Below, in pieces: positions 35,101-41,154 of a stretch of 64,000 bases of DNA. This DNA comes from JAXLWB01 sp046328715 (lineage in GTDB: Bacteria > Chloroflexota > Anaerolineae > Caldilineales > Caldilineaceae): NCBI GenBank assembly GCA_046328715.1, contig JAXLWB010000006.1, positions 186,001-250,000 on the forward strand, read 5' to 3'. The notes under the pieces were generated by a model. The model was not told the origin of the DNA, did not search any database, and was given only the letters and a program-made list of their open reading frames with translations. The stretch's first letter is position 1, and every line of letters begins with the position of its first letter. Made by a program: the position numbers and the translations under genes.

Positions 35101-37911
35101 GGACTGCATACCTCAGCCGCTGAGGCAGCGCAACTGGTCAAGAACTATTCGGGCAATCCGCTGGCCTTGCAGATTGTAGCCTCCACCATTGCCGATTTCT
35201 TTGGCGGCGACGTAGCGGCCTTCCAACGAGAGGAAGGCGCGCTCTTTGATGGCATACGCATTGTGCTCGATCAACAGTTTGCACGCCTCTCGTCGCTCGA
35301 GCGTGATACCCTAATTTGGCTTGCCATCGAACGTGAAGCGCTCTCCGTGTCGACTTTGCGCAGCAATTTTATGCAACCGGTCACTACCCCATCTCTGCTC
35401 GAAGCATTGCAGGCACTGCAAAATCGATCCCTGCTCGAAAAGACAGGCGATGGGATCACATTGCAAAATGTCATTATCGAGTACGCCACCGAATATTTGG
35501 TAGAACAGGTCTACCAGGAACTGGTGGGCAGTGGTGGATGGATCAAGGATGGGAATGCCAACCCCCAACCCTCTACCCTCGCCATGTCATTCTTTAATCG
35601 TTTTGCACTGATAAAGGCACAGTCTAAAGAATATGTCCGGCAGAGTCAGTGGCGTTTGCTTGTGCAGCCGCTTGCCGAACGGCTGACGGCTACGCTCGGC
35701 AGAGCGGAAGTGACGGCACGTCTGCCGTATCTGCTGGATCGCCTGCGGGCAGCGAAAGTGCGTACCGGCTATGCAGCCGGCAACCTGCTCAACCTGCTTG
35801 TGCATCTGGAGGGCAGCCTCACCAATTTGGATTGCTCATACCTGGCTGTGTGGCAAGCCGACTTACGGGGGGTCATATTTGCCGCGCTGAATTTGACAGG
35901 GGCGGATCTAACCAATACAGCCTTCATGGCCAATATCGAAACTGGCAAGATAAAGTTTTTGCCTTCCGGTGAACTACTGATCGCTGGCATCAGCAAAGGC
36001 GAACTCTGCTTGTGGCGGACCGTTGAAGGTCGACTCACTGCGGCCTTCAGCAGCACGACCAATAGTCGCCTCCCGCTCATCTTTAGCGAGGATGGCAACT
36101 GGATCGTCGTCGTCGATCTGAATTACAAGATCCAGCTTTGGTCAACCGAACAGGGTATCTGTGTGCAGAACCTGAGCGGCCACCATAGTCCTATTCATAC
36201 GCTTGCCATGAGCAAGGATGGCACTCAACTGGCCAGTGGCAGCGTGGATGGGGTGGTCAATTTATGGGAATGGCGCAACGGCCAATGCCGACAGCAACTG
36301 AATGGCTACCAACTTGGGATCGGCGCTTTGGCGTTTAGCCCGAATGGCAACACCCTGGCTACCGGCAGTGGTGATGGCATCATTCGCCTTTGGGATACCC
36401 GAAGCCAGGCAACAGATGGACGCTTGCTGACGACTTTGCAGGCCCATAACCATTCCGTCGGAGCGCTTGCCTTCTCGCCAGATGGGCGCTGGTTAGCAAG
36501 TGGTGGTCATGGCAGCAATATTCGCCTCTGGGATCTGCAAACTGAAGGGATGCCAGCCCGGCACTTGCAGGGCCACACGCATATGATTCGCAACCTTTGT
36601 TTTCAGCCCGCCAGTGCGCCAAGCACAGTGGTTGGTGAGCCTGTCGAACCAACCGACGCCTATCTTTTGGCCAGCAGTAGTGCTGACCGTACCGTGCGTC
36701 TGTGGTCATTGAGTGGCGAACTGCGTTACACCCTCCTGGGGCATACAGATGATATTACTGCCTTGGACTTTAGCGCCGATGGTTGTCAACTTGTCAGCAG
36801 TGGCACAGACCAAACCATCTATTGGTGGGATACCCGTACGGGTCAGATGGTCAACTCCTTGCATGCCTACCGCTATGTTCCTACAAGCGTTGTGCGCTTT
36901 AGCCCAGATGGGGAGTTGGTCGTAAGCGGCAGTGCCGATCAGCTTGTGCGGCTGTGGCCGGTCATGACCGATGAAAACGCCACGCCACCCATCGAAAGCA
37001 CACGATGTGCTGTGTTGCGTGGTCACACTAATTTTGTACGTGCCGTTGCGGTGAGTCCCAGCGGGCACATCATCGCCAGCGGTAGCGCCGACCACAGCAT
37101 ACGGCTGTGGGATCGCACGATCCATACCGAGTTACAGAAACTGACGGGTCATACCGGCGCCATCCTGAGCTTGGCATTTACTCGCACCGATCATACTGGC
37201 ACTTTACTCGCTTCCGCAAGCGGCGATGGCTCGATTCGACTTTGGTCGATCAATGAGGCTAAACCGACCGTAGTCCCACGTCAGCGTGTCTTACTAGGGC
37301 ATCAGGGTGAGGTTCTCGCGCTGACCTTTGATCCCATAGGCTGTACGCTGGTCAGTGGCGACATCAACGGCAATGTGTGGATTTGGGATGTCGAAAGCGG
37401 CACCACACGGTTGCGCTTGACGGGACATACCGCTGCGGTGACGATGGCGGCCATCAGCGCCGATGGCCGCACATTGGCGACAAGCGCCTTTGACCAAACC
37501 GTGCGGCTGTGGGATTTGCAGACTGGTGACTGTTTACATGTCAAAAAGGATGAACATGTGGGAACCCGGACCGTGGTCTTTGTTCCTCAGCCGGGTACAG
37601 ATGACGAACTTCTGGCTTATGACGGGGATGACTTTGCCATTTACCTCTGGCCCTGGCGTACCGGTGGCCCGGCGTATCCTTTACGCGGCCATAGTAGCGT
37701 AGTGCTTGGGCTGGATGTCAGCCCGACCGCGCCGCACCTAGTTAGCATCAGCCGAGATGGAACAATACGGATCTGGGATACAGCAACCCGAACTTGTCGC
37801 CAAGTCTTCCACGCCCCTGGTCCCTACACCGGTATGAAGATCAGCGGTGTCACTGGCATCAGCGAGGCGCAGAAGGCAGCATTGCGAGCACTCGGTGCAG
37901 TAGAAGATTAA
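26110..37911 (+). CDS. 3933-residue BTAD/SARP-like regulator with four STAND NTPase modules and WD40
   Basis: One uninterrupted frame. Residues 1-265 are winged helix plus BTAD (helix region SANNSLRQTLHRLRQLL). NTPase 1 has Walker A GVGGVGKTT near 344 and Walker B LLLLLDNCEHL near 413, followed by TPR-like repeats to about 1030. NTPase 2 (GPPGVGKTR near 1124, LVLDNFE near 1196) and NTPase 3 (GPGGMGKTR near 1889, LILDNFEHLL) each carry a further TPR-like array. NTPase 4 (GMGGMGKTT near 2829, LVLDNVES near 2905) is a close paralogue of the 7224 NTPase and is followed by about 14 WD40 repeats (about 3265-3900) and the same 26-residue C-terminal tail. The module 3/4 junction is encoded by a GACAAGAAG-type repeat. 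It is a cytoplasmic signal-integrating transcription factor by family. The start is supported by alignment of MPQLQITCLG with its paralogues. The next gene begins 33 bp downstream. Confidence 0.9.
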   Translation: MPQLQITCLGAFQVLLDDERVTAFPTDKARALLVYLAAEGQAHTRTALAQLLWAGYSEESANNSLRQTLHRLRQLLRDAEAELPWLLITRHTVQINPNAPINVDVSRFTKLIEVCYSHPHTKLARCQPCLERLREAVALYGGDFLAGITIADSDPFEEWRRVVQEQCHVAALDALEQLTDACETNKEYEEAQRFAERQIALEPWREQAHRQLMRVLARSGRRAAALAQYHACRQLLLQELGSEPEALTTSLYEQIRSGDLEEKKPFRQEQQAQEAATPALENIPPEAVPVPQEVPPVALAPATILPNPCHNLPSSLRPLIGRQGMVEQVQSALTRARVVTLTGVGGVGKTTLALQVANALIGKYADGVRLVELARLSDAQFLPATLAVALGVHENAPDRLLDTLVSYLQSKELLLLLDNCEHLLTTTQLLCSQLLANCPRIHILATSRAPLRLREEQVLVVPTLPTPKTLPSITELLSYPAVQLFVARVQAVDPSFRLNEDSAASVLEICQRLDGLPLALELAAARVRLLSVKEIAARLDRRFRLLRAPNARRESTEPNKTNEAARHQTLRATIDWGYELLSESEQAFFRQLAVFAGGFTVAAVEAVVDEDALNLLDALIDRSFVMYEHNLEGSRFYLLESLREYAQEKLDAAGETEEMRQRHLTFFLQLAECAETHFISSTQAEWFSRIDLEVDNLRSALAWALTISNDEGVSALRLAAALGRFWLVRGYIGEAKESLLKVLAHANFEPTCNHPATHWRAKALLWTGVMWHNQNNYVQAKRLLKESLDLFQNLGEAKSIAFTLNLTGTIWDDEGNYDEALRYYEEGYRLFHQQGDGWGSAITLNNRSSIAFVQGDYLRARQLAEEGIVLVRTVGDQRLLAGLLTTLSEAAAMLTDFSTAHQALAEALAIHQSNNDKLRSANVLCSWADMERAQGNYRDARRRYVQSATLAYAIWERRRLAISLEGVANCTAALDDPSNAVRLWSAAATLRTTIGSPLPPSQVTVYETALAAAKNALGNDRFTAAWNAGQSMSLEQAVGEAAALGAAEQEVAAQKDDEMAKDGQVPLATASPHSASSSSDETARHPAHPLPLRLATPLLGRNGELEHLTSLLTRPTTRLVTLVGPPGVGKTRLAREAGAVYSALATDYCFVELSTISDPALVAITIAQALGVRVSDGQKMLETLSELLRDRALLLVLDNFEQVLAAGSTLLRPLLAQCPQLKILVTSRVALHLHGEQIVLVEPLPLPDRFLPMTAQSLRDNPAVQFFCQQAALIQPTFQLTDALAPVVAEICRQLDGLPLALELAAARTRLLPPPALLSRLTNAFQARLQLLMHGSSDLPPRQQTLRAAIAWSYDLLTPQEQRLFCQLAVFVGGCTLEAIEEIATNLENGRMGKQGQASAPPNASFSILYGVESLISKNLLRSRNDPNSLRNGEPRLMMLDTIREFAWEQLTAIDVQEQTDKKQQPPQSDGAYATQQRHADYFLALAERAAPQLHGASQIEWLDRLELENDNLRSAIHWFEQTGAIEKALRMATSLRYFWRVRGYHQEGVSRLEQLLRQPDSQTSEFVRARALNAAGYLQWVQGKIRPAQSMLTEALTLGLAINGPDIVAFAYRYLGLIADAEKDLTLASAHLQESLALYRSIGNTNETALALMYLGDNALARQDDDAAHQLYQESVTFFRQLGNQIVMSYALRHLGYLALRREKTAEAARLCQESLNLNLTVGERQGSAAALVALATVAVRRKQLNIAARLLAVADQWLAASHTKLLPFDQKHYTESLAHIHAQLDEATFRSEQAAGKSSSEGDIGDLVASFVALATEKELHQDERAELSLAVTKQDKPSLHDESSTPASPAALHNLPTPLTPFIGRTRSLPEILNRLHTVRLLTLVGPGGMGKTRLALEVGRQQLHAYADGVWFVSLAAIYNPATLATAIAAELGLTLQGGEPGAVLCQLLHQKRMLLILDNFEHLLGGSSEAVKLVAELLQRAPGVQILVTSREHLQLRGEQIFTVPPLTSSSATRLADAMDSSAVRLFVQSAQFAQVGFKLNAANLPDVLRICHQVQGMPLGLELAAAQVGVLPLKAIADAIEQSTEFLAVDWHDLPQRQRSMRAVFAWSWQLLTSEEQSALRQISIFRGGFDRTAVQAVTGVARPVLNRLLHKSLLQWQETPELGSAHPQSGEERYIMHELLRQFAAEALDASGERAAVEERHGRYYLAYLAARGFRLGRSEPKEASAEIQAELDNVRLAWHWAATQGRLAELDQSVYAWWQFCLLQGTRVEALQSLAAALSGVRAHLDQRTEDAEVHLLGRRLLAKLLALHANHLFAQGHDEEMVAQAREAMQLGAASGGIEGEILGAYVLGRVLQDADQKREAQALWEQCIQLVQHYQSQQPENELLHEVHWMAHILLRGSALYFGDYAGSRAHIVAGLRICQTLGKRHGELTCLSCLAEINFFLYDFAAAEADYRAELALGRSLGYRRSEMSAQEGLARSIRLRGDYATARTLLEESIKIAAELAHHYDEALFLAALIRLQSQLGDQTAAAAGQTRLTQLLAQVKLPKECQLYACLAAAIKAHTAGDKAEALSAAEQANRINQQGGDILFRLVDTALILGHVRAAMGQWETATAAFQEALAAFQQFSNRAVTAEAQAGLAQIALAQGDRASALAQIEALLPALAEEPHAGYNDPFFIYLIGYRVLVANGDPRAAILLQQGYDLLQQDAAMLDEESRQRFLIGVPLHAELVAVYSEMQSQRDKKIAGQGDKETRKQDARKIEDGAQERQTTGLLVAPSALYDWAEMPAVDLFVERQVEVAQLTAWLIPSTGGVSPQLISILGMGGMGKTTLAAVVTKAVAPSFSIVSWRSLLNAPPLSELLRNWLQTLSRQTLTILPDSLDEQLRLLLSYLQQERCLLVLDNVESLFAAELPGESPQSRAGVTRPGYEGYDQLFQRLASSEHQSCLLLTSREQPYALLRSGRQAQLSGRVQMLPLTGLDPQAGVALLQSNGLHTSAAEAAQLVKNYSGNPLALQIVASTIADFFGGDVAAFQREEGALFDGIRIVLDQQFARLSSLERDTLIWLAIEREALSVSTLRSNFMQPVTTPSLLEALQALQNRSLLEKTGDGITLQNVIIEYATEYLVEQVYQELVGSGGWIKDGNANPQPSTLAMSFFNRFALIKAQSKEYVRQSQWRLLVQPLAERLTATLGRAEVTARLPYLLDRLRAAKVRTGYAAGNLLNLLVHLEGSLTNLDCSYLAVWQADLRGVIFAALNLTGADLTNTAFMANIETGKIKFLPSGELLIAGISKGELCLWRTVEGRLTAAFSSTTNSRLPLIFSEDGNWIVVVDLNYKIQLWSTEQGICVQNLSGHHSPIHTLAMSKDGTQLASGSVDGVVNLWEWRNGQCRQQLNGYQLGIGALAFSPNGNTLATGSGDGIIRLWDTRSQATDGRLLTTLQAHNHSVGALAFSPDGRWLASGGHGSNIRLWDLQTEGMPARHLQGHTHMIRNLCFQPASAPSTVVGEPVEPTDAYLLASSSADRTVRLWSLSGELRYTLLGHTDDITALDFSADGCQLVSSGTDQTIYWWDTRTGQMVNSLHAYRYVPTSVVRFSPDGELVVSGSADQLVRLWPVMTDENATPPIESTRCAVLRGHTNFVRAVAVSPSGHIIASGSADHSIRLWDRTIHTELQKLTGHTGAILSLAFTRTDHTGTLLASASGDGSIRLWSINEAKPTVVPRQRVLLGHQGEVLALTFDPIGCTLVSGDINGNVWIWDVESGTTRLRLTGHTAAVTMAAISADGRTLATSAFDQTVRLWDLQTGDCLHVKKDEHVGTRTVVFVPQPGTDDELLAYDGDDFAIYLWPWRTGGPAYPLRGHSSVVLGLDVSPTAPHLVSISRDGTIRIWDTATRTCRQVFHAPGPYTGMKISGVTGISEAQKAALRALGAVED
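34346..34462. repeat. in-frame GACAAGAAG element, degenerate copy 3
   Basis: GAGACAAGAAGATAGCAGGACAAGG-type purine repeats face GGGCTTCTTGTCGCCCC at about 34444. It encodes residues about 2747-2786 (DKKIAGQGDKETRKQD...). The flanks AGATAGAA-ATGGA and GGGCTTCTTGTC are shared with the copy at 8007, so element and NTPase module were probably duplicated together. Confidence 0.75.
36628..36654. repeat. in-frame GAGCCTGTCGAA repeat in a WD40 blade
   Basis: GGTTGGT and ACCAACC enclose GAGCCTGTCGA, a form of the common TTCGACAGGCTCA bacterial repeat. It is read as VVGEPVEPT inside one WD40 repeat of the 26110 protein, lengthening the loop between two strands. Confidence 0.6.
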
Positions 37912-37944
37912 GAGATACTTGAATTTAGAGATCGGAACCTGCCT

Positions 37945-40900
37945 ATGTCGCTGCAAATTACACTGTTTGGCGCTCCTTCGATCCAGATTAACAATATCCC
38001 GGTCACTGGCTTTATTTCCAGCAAAGCCAGCGCACTGGTCTATTTTTTAGCAGCGACCAGTCGCACCCACACGCGTGATGCGTTGGCGACGCTTTTGTGG
38101 GGCAGTTCCAGCGACGAGTATGCCAAGAAAAGTTTACGCAATGTGCTCTCCAATCTGCGCGGGTTGCTCGGTTCCTATCTGGAGATCACACGCAGCGAAG
38201 TTCGTTTGCTCACTGCGCAGATGGCCCCGGTTGACCTGCTCCAGTTCGAGGCTACGCTGGTTGCAGCCCAACGCCAACCTGCCAATGCCCCTGCCCGTGC
38301 CGAACTGTTGACAAGCGCAGTTGCTCTGCTGCGTGGCGAGTTGCTCGAAGGTTTTCAAGTGGCGGATGCCGAGGGCTTTGAGGAATGGTTACGCAGCACA
38401 CGCGAGCAATTCCATCTACTCTCGATCCAAGCGTGGAGTGAGTTGGTCGCCTTTCACGCACAACAGGGCGACGTGCTGACGGGTATTCAACATGCTACCC
38501 GCCTGCTGGCGCTCGATCCGTTGCGCGAAGAGAGCCATCGCTACCTGATGCTGCTGCTGGCGCTCAATGGCCAAACCGGGGCGGCGATTGCCCAATTTCA
38601 GAATTGCCAACGAATTCTGTCGCACGAGCTTGGCGTTCCGCCCAGTGCCGAAACCCGCCAACTCTACGACCAGATTGTGACAAGCAAGCTCAGTCCAAGG
38701 GTCACACTGCCCACAAATGAGCAGACAAGCCCACCTGCCGCAGTGCCCAAATCAACGGTCACGGTCACTACCCCGCTATTGCTTCCCACACGCCACAACC
38801 TGCCCGCCGAACTCACCCCGATCGTTGGGCGTGAGCGGGAGGTAGCCCAGATTGTGCAAACGCTCGAAATGTCCAACAACCATTTGTTGACCATCAGCGG
38901 CATGGGGGGCGTCGGCAAGAGTCGTTTGGCACTACACGCTGCCTATCAACTTCTGAAGCGGGACGCCGACCCGCAGACTCGCCTCTTTCCCGATGGCATC
39001 TACTTTATTGCTCTGGCGGCCATCCAGGCCAATGGGCAAGGCGAACAACGCATTGCGGCGGCTGTTGCTGATGCGCTACAGCTACCCCTGGCAGGTGAAC
39101 ATCCTCCGCTCGAACAACTGATCCAATCGCTCGCCGGCAAAACGCTGTTGTTGATCCTCGACAATTGTGAACATCTGCCTATGGCGGCGCTGGTCAGCCA
39201 CCTTTTACAACAGACCCAATCCGTCAAATGTTTGACAACCTCGCGTGTGCGGCTCAATGTGCGGGGCGAACAGATCCTGCCGTTGGCTGGCCTCGCCGTT
39301 GCCGATCCCACCCAGCCTGCCCAAACGGATGCGCTGCGCCTCTTTGAACGGTGTGCGCAGAGCTTCCTGCCCGACTTTGCGCTGGATGAGACGACCACGC
39401 CAGTTGCTGCCCACATTTGTCGCTTGCTCAACGGGCTGCCGTTGGGCATTGAATTGGCGGCCAGTTGGGTGCGCCTGTTGCCGTTGGAGGAGATTCCAGG
39501 CGAGTTGCAAAGGGATTTAGATTTGCTCGAAAACAGCCAATTCGATGCGCCCGCCCATCAACGCAACCTACGCCTGATCTTTGAGCGGTCGTGGCGGCTG
39601 TTGTCCGCTAAGGAACAGGAAGTGCTGCGACGGCTGGCGATCTTTCGTGGCGGCTTTCGGCGTGAAGCTGCCGCATCTGTTGCAGGTGCCAGTTTGCCCG
39701 TCCTGGCCGCGCTGCTCGATCAATCATTGCTCCAGCGGGTTGACACATCAACTCAGTCCAAAACCCTTGGCCCTGCCGACACTGGCGTGCGCTACAGTCT
39801 GCACCCGGTGATCCAGCAATATGCATACGAACAGCTAAGCCAGGCCAACGAAACCAACTCTCTGCACTGGCAACACGCTCACTTGATGGCCAACTTCCTG
39901 GCCGAGCGGCAGGCAGCGCTACAATCGCATCAACAGCAGGCAGCGTTGCGCCAGATTTACGAGGAGATCGAGAACATCCGCGCCGCCTGGCAATGGCTGG
40001 TCGATCAGCTTCAGCAATCAGAGGCGGATCAGACACGGGCAGTCCAGTTGTTACACAAGGCGTTGGAGACGATTTTCCAATTCTACGATATGCGCAGTTG
40101 GTTTCAGGAGGGCGAGTCACTGCTGGCAAACCTCAACCATCGGCTGACCAGCCAGCCAATAGCGCAAAACACTGCGAGCGAAACCGATCTGGTTCGGCAG
40201 TGCTTACAAGCTAAAGTACAAGCGCGCCAGGGCTGGTTTGCCTTCCACTTGGGCCGCACCGGTGAGGCTCGTCGGCTGCTCGAAACGAGCTTACAGATGC
40301 TACGCCAACTCTCTGCCGAAGCCGAAACGCTTTTCAATCTCAACTATCTGGGTGCCGTATTGCGCCATCAGGGCGACTTTGCCCAGGCAACACATTACCT
40401 GCTCGAAGGGTTGGAACTGGCACAGCGTCAACATGACCGGATGGGGGCGAGTGTTGCGCTCAACATTCTCGGGCAAATCGCTTCGCTCCAGGGCAACTTG
40501 GACGAGGCACACAGCCGCTGCCAACAGGCATTGCAACTCAAACGCGAGTTGGGCGACCGCTGGGGCATGACCTATTCTCTCACCTACTTGGGGCGAGTAG
40601 CCCAAGAAGCTGCCGACTATCCTGCTGCCGAGCAACTCTTTGCGGAAAGTCTGGCGATCTGTGGCGAAATTGAAGATCGCCGCGGGATCGCCTTTGCTCT
40701 GCAAAATCTGGCCGACACTGCCCTAGCGGCTGGACGTCTCGACGATGCACGACAACGGTACGAGGAGAGCTTGCAGCTTACCCGTGCCATCGGCAACCGC
40801 GCCGACAGCAGCTTGACCATGGCCCGTCTCGGCGACGTTGCCTGCTTACAGGGCCAATTGGATGCTGCGCAACGCTATTTGCAGGAAGCGCTCTGTACAG

Positions 40901-41154
40901 CACGAGCGGTGCAGTCGATCCCAGGGCTGCTAGCGGCGAGTTTGGGTTGGTCCAATTATGCGATGGCAACTGGCCAGCCAGCGCAGGCCATACAGCCGTT
41001 GCAGATCATTCTCGCCCACCCGGCGAGCAGCCAAAGTCAGAAGCGCAAAGCCGAAGCGCTGCTGACCCGATTGGCGGGAGCACACAACAGGCTCGACGGC
41101 GATCCCAACGCTGCCCTCCTACGCTATGTACAGAACTTTCCATGCGATCATTAA
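37945..41154 (+). CDS. BTAD/SARP-like regulator with STAND NTPase and TPR repeats
   Basis: A 1069-residue protein. Residues 1-100 are a winged helix whose recognition region (YAKKSLRNVLSNLRGLL) differs from those of the 7224 and 26110 proteins; BTAD runs to about 250. The NTPase has Walker A GMGGVGKSR near 319 and Walker B LLLILDNCEHL near 405, with the HNLPAELTPIVGRE entry motif. The C-terminal 350 residues are TPR-like, with LGxxLRHQGDFAQA-type helices. It lacks the WD40 part. It follows the 26110 gene by 33 bp, and its last 13 bases overlap the next gene, so the three form an operon. The cofactor or partner sensed by the TPRs is unknown. Confidence 0.9.
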   Translation: MSLQITLFGAPSIQINNIPVTGFISSKASALVYFLAATSRTHTRDALATLLWGSSSDEYAKKSLRNVLSNLRGLLGSYLEITRSEVRLLTAQMAPVDLLQFEATLVAAQRQPANAPARAELLTSAVALLRGELLEGFQVADAEGFEEWLRSTREQFHLLSIQAWSELVAFHAQQGDVLTGIQHATRLLALDPLREESHRYLMLLLALNGQTGAAIAQFQNCQRILSHELGVPPSAETRQLYDQIVTSKLSPRVTLPTNEQTSPPAAVPKSTVTVTTPLLLPTRHNLPAELTPIVGREREVAQIVQTLEMSNNHLLTISGMGGVGKSRLALHAAYQLLKRDADPQTRLFPDGIYFIALAAIQANGQGEQRIAAAVADALQLPLAGEHPPLEQLIQSLAGKTLLLILDNCEHLPMAALVSHLLQQTQSVKCLTTSRVRLNVRGEQILPLAGLAVADPTQPAQTDALRLFERCAQSFLPDFALDETTTPVAAHICRLLNGLPLGIELAASWVRLLPLEEIPGELQRDLDLLENSQFDAPAHQRNLRLIFERSWRLLSAKEQEVLRRLAIFRGGFRREAAASVAGASLPVLAALLDQSLLQRVDTSTQSKTLGPADTGVRYSLHPVIQQYAYEQLSQANETNSLHWQHAHLMANFLAERQAALQSHQQQAALRQIYEEIENIRAAWQWLVDQLQQSEADQTRAVQLLHKALETIFQFYDMRSWFQEGESLLANLNHRLTSQPIAQNTASETDLVRQCLQAKVQARQGWFAFHLGRTGEARRLLETSLQMLRQLSAEAETLFNLNYLGAVLRHQGDFAQATHYLLEGLELAQRQHDRMGASVALNILGQIASLQGNLDEAHSRCQQALQLKRELGDRWGMTYSLTYLGRVAQEAADYPAAEQLFAESLAICGEIEDRRGIAFALQNLADTALAAGRLDDARQRYEESLQLTRAIGNRADSSLTMARLGDVACLQGQLDAAQRYLQEALCTARAVQSIPGLLAASLGWSNYAMATGQPAQAIQPLQIILAHPASSQSQKRKAEALLTRLAGAHNRLDGDPNAALLRYVQNFPCDH

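Noticed and set aside
36000..37900. Separate WD40 gene inside the 26110 frame
   Set aside because: No stop, start signal or ribosome site separates it, and the NTPase-WD40 order is the same as in the 7224 protein.
40947..41141. Upstream start for the cyclase gene
   Set aside because: It would read 65 codons out of frame through the end of the BTAD gene. The cyclase domain begins right after ATG 41142, which overlaps the stop in a way typical of coupled genes.
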